A stretch of 8,692 nucleotides of DNA from contig JAJZXT010000012.1 of assembly GCA_021806355.1 (NCBI GenBank), positions 1-8,692 of the forward strand, given 5' to 3'. The translations under genes were made by a program, and so were the position numbers. Below, piece after piece: positions 6,929 to 8,692 of this stretch; within the stretch, counting starts at the first letter, position 1, and each line of letters starts with the position of its first letter. The notes under the pieces were generated by a model. The model worked only from the letters and a program-made list of their open reading frames with translations, had not been told where the DNA came from and searched no databases. Source of the DNA: Thermoplasmata archaeon. GTDB lineage: Archaea > Thermoplasmatota > Thermoplasmata > Thermoplasmatales > Thermoplasmataceae.

Positions 6929-8419
6929 ATGCATAAACTACATCAAAATGATATAGAAAGATCAAATTTCATTGAAATGGAATCAAACGCACCAAGCCAC
7001 AGCAATATTATCCTGACAGTTCTCATAATAGGAACCATGATGTCTGCTGTTGATTCAACCATAGTCCTTCTTGCACTGGCAAAGATAAATGGTGCACTTC
7101 TCACAAATTTCGCTTCCTCTATTTGGGTAATACTGATCTATCTAATGGTAATAGCAATCTTCACCACTCAACTTGGATCTGTCGGAGATACCCTTGGAAG
7201 AGGAAGGATTTTTTCTTTGGGAATTGCCATATTCACCATTGCTTCTGTGATATGTGGACTTTCTCCCAACATAAATGTCCTTATCGCGATGAGGGCAGTC
7301 CAGGCATTTGGTGCAGCCATGTTGCAGTCTAATTCCAGTGCTATTGTCGCTGACACTTTTCATCCACAAGTTCGTGGAAAAGCCTTCGGATACACCACTC
7401 TTGGCTGGAACGTAGGAGGCACCCTTGGCATTGTTCTCGGTGGAGTTATCACATTTTATCTGCCCTGGAACTATATCTTTCTAATAAATGCACCAATTGG
7501 GCTCATTGCATTCATATTCAGCGTAAAATACATCAAGGATTCAAGAAAAGTGAAGCATGTATTTGATTTCCCGGGAATCATAACCCTCGCCATTTCCCTG
7601 TTTTCCCTCTCATATTCTGGTGTGGAAATTGCGTCTGGTGCATCGAATGGCACTATACTCTCTTACCTGGCAGTAGGATTGGTTTCAATTGTGATTTTCC
7701 TCCTGATAGAAAGGAGAAGCAAGAATCCCATAATTGACCTGACGGCCTTTAAATCAAAATATCTCAGTTACTCACTTCTTGCAACATTCCTTCAAGCTAC
7801 GGGATATCTATCTGTGATATTCCTATTGATATTATATCTGCAGGGAGTCAGGGGACTTCAGCCATTATATGCCGCCTTAATCCTCGTTCCTGGATATGTC
7901 ATTGCCAGTTTCCTGTCTCCAAAAATGGGGAAGGTGGCTGACAAATTTGGTTCAAGAACTATGGCCACTCTTGGAATAGCACTGATGATTGTTGCGGTCT
8001 TGATATATACCCAACTGCAAACGGATTCTTCGTACTATGAAGTCGTTCTAGGTTCCTTAATCGCAGGGGTTGGCGGATCAATGTTTTGGCCATCTAATAA
8101 TAGAGCAGTTATGGCTGCAGCACAGGCAAAGGCATTTGGGTCAATCTCTGGCCTTCAGAGGACTCTTGCCAACATAGGAACACTGCTCAGTTTTGTCATT
8201 ACAATAACTGTTGCTACATTAGCAGTGCCAAGATATGTATCGTATGAAGTTTTCCTTGGAGTTGGCAAACTCAACCCCAGCTACTTTGCTTCATTTTTAG
8301 GGGGGCTAAGAATTGCCTTTACTGCCTCTGCTTTGATTCTATTGGCTGCAGGAATTTTTTCCATGCTAAGATCCGGAAAACAGTTGCGTTCCCAATCGCC
8401 TCAAGCGGAAGAATCGTGA
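6929..8419 (+). CDS. MFS transporter, DHA2 (EmrB/QacA) drug:H+ antiporter type, 14 TM
   Basis: This 496-residue polytopic membrane protein is of the major facilitator family. Motif D1 appears as SAVDSTIVLLALAKI (Asp42 in TM1), motif A as GDTLGRGRIFSLG (86-98) between TM2 and TM3, and the antiporter motif C as GWNVGGTLGIVLGG (159-172) in TM5. Two extra hydrophobic segments between the N- and C-terminal halves (DFPGIITLAISLFSL and ILSYLAVGLVSIVIFLL) give the 14-TM layout of DHA2 exporters. It probably exports a drug or metabolite by proton antiport; substrate cannot be read from sequence. The gene starts 36 bases after ppdK on the same strand and may be co-transcribed, although the functions are not obviously linked. 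The ATG at 6929 has no Shine-Dalgarno; Met17 (6977) is an alternative start nearer TM1. The stop falls in a hairpin at the end of the neighbouring tnpB element. Confidence 0.93.
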   Translation: MHKLHQNDIERSNFIEMESNAPSHSNIILTVLIIGTMMSAVDSTIVLLALAKINGALLTNFASSIWVILIYLMVIAIFTTQLGSVGDTLGRGRIFSLGIAIFTIASVICGLSPNINVLIAMRAVQAFGAAMLQSNSSAIVADTFHPQVRGKAFGYTTLGWNVGGTLGIVLGGVITFYLPWNYIFLINAPIGLIAFIFSVKYIKDSRKVKHVFDFPGIITLAISLFSLSYSGVEIASGASNGTILSYLAVGLVSIVIFLLIERRSKNPIIDLTAFKSKYLSYSLLATFLQATGYLSVIFLLILYLQGVRGLQPLYAALILVPGYVIASFLSPKMGKVADKFGSRTMATLGIALMIVAVLIYTQLQTDSSYYEVVLGSLIAGVGGSMFWPSNNRAVMAAAQAKAFGSISGLQRTLANIGTLLSFVITITVATLAVPRYVSYEVFLGVGKLNPSYFASFLGGLRIAFTASALILLAAGIFSMLRSGKQLRSQSPQAEES

Positions 8420-8460
8420 TGAAAGACCATCAGGTTATGATTTCCGTTAACCATGTTAAC
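8417..8460 (-). repeat. Hairpin cluster, candidate right end / omegaRNA 3' region of the right tnpB element
   Basis: Three inverted repeats are packed between and across the two convergent stop codons: TGATG (8417-8421) with CATCA (8428-8432), GGTTA (8433-8437) with TAACC (8448-8452), and GTTAAC (8446-8451) with GTTAAC (8455-8460) around CAT. The last two overlap and would be alternative folds. IS200/IS605 elements carry subterminal hairpins at their right end just after tnpB, where the omegaRNA also ends. On the minus strand the cluster is followed by TCAC (8419-8416), the same tetranucleotide seen at 215-218 at the left edge. The boundary is inferred. It could also act as a bidirectional terminator. 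Confidence 0.4.
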
Positions 8461-8692
8461 ATCCACCTTTGGAAGTTATCATCTGTCTGATGCTTAAACT
8501 TCGTGGGTACAACCCAATCCCCTCTATCCCGTTCGCAAATGCTTCGGGGATTGCCTTTGTTATTATGTTGTATACTGCATTGAGATCTCCATGTATCAGG
8601 ATTCCTTTTGCGGATCTGAAGACTCCTCTTTTTATTCTCTTTCCTGCGTATGAATCATGGTGTTCTACACTTTCATGATCAAGGAATGAACA
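8456..8692 (-). CDS. tnpB: IS200/IS605-family TnpB RNA-guided nuclease, C-terminal 78 residues (partial)
   Basis: The reading frame enters from the right edge and ends with TAA at 8458-8456. The visible protein begins CSFLDHESVEHHDSYAGKRI and continues through a run containing RGVFRSAKG and IHGDLNAVYNI. These match the C-terminal RuvC-III region of TnpB, and the Asp in GDLNA (codon 8587-8585) is the third catalytic acidic residue of the RuvC nuclease centre. The leading Cys belongs to the modified zinc-ribbon region seen in this TnpB branch. The tail AIPEAFANGIEGIGLYPRSL is also typical. TnpB is an omegaRNA-guided DNA endonuclease that helps its transposon persist. Whether the rest of the gene is intact, and whether a tnpA accompanies it, lies outside the window. 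It is convergent with the MFS gene, with 36 bases between stops. Confidence 0.88.
   Translation of the reverse strand, partial: CSFLDHESVEHHDSYAGKRIKRGVFRSAKGILIHGDLNAVYNIITKAIPEAFANGIEGIGLYPRSLSIRQMITSKGGC

Noticed and set aside
8469..8678. 69-codon plus-strand frame at the right edge
   Set aside because: It is antisense to the clearly recognisable TnpB C-terminus on the minus strand.
1..8692. CRISPR array, tRNA or rRNA genes
   Set aside because: No spaced direct repeats and no tRNA-like cloverleaf or rRNA sequence were seen on reading either strand.

Overview
The window looks like a chromosomal segment from an acidophilic archaeon of the Thermoplasmatales type (Thermoplasma/Ferroplasma/Cuniculiplasma relatives). 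This is inferred from style, not from a database match. Supporting signs are AT-rich TATA-box promoters placed about 25-32 bases before start codons (leaderless genes), few Shine-Dalgarno sites, heavy use of AGG/AGA arginine and ATA isoleucine codons in the metabolic gene, large Asn/Ser/Thr-rich secreted proteins, and archaeal-type IS200/IS605 tnpB sequences at both edges.

Layout from left to right. Positions 1-218 hold what appears to be the decayed 3' end of an IS200/IS605-type tnpB gene with its structured right end (omegaRNA scaffold). It stops three bases short of the next gene. Two minus-strand genes for extracytoplasmic proteins follow. The first (221-1720) is a membrane-anchored YVTN beta-propeller protein with a C-terminal transmembrane anchor. 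The second (1846-3837) is a secreted protein with two Ig-like/carboxypeptidase-regulatory-like modules, a ten-glycine linker and a C-terminal Hint (hedgehog/intein) domain. A 376-base non-coding region (3838-4213) holds the leaderless promoter of the Hint gene, a perfect 19-base inverted repeat and the promoter of the divergent plus-strand gene. That gene is a complete pyruvate, phosphate dikinase (4214-6892). It is followed 36 bases later by a 14-TM DHA2-type MFS transporter (6929-8419). The right edge (8456-8692) is the 3' end of a second tnpB on the minus strand, running off the window, with a small cluster of hairpins between its stop codon and the transporter's stop codon.

How the parts fit. 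The dikinase interconverts pyruvate and PEP in central metabolism. The transporter is probably a drug or metabolite exporter and may be co-transcribed. The two surface proteins are co-oriented and may act together at the cell surface. The most unusual element is the Hint domain: it follows Gly10-Cys, the residue context of hedgehog/intein autoprocessing, but the block-B histidine position reads Gln and the terminal His-Asn position reads Asp-Arg. The two tnpB right ends face each other across about 8.2 kb, each abutting the 3' end of a host gene.
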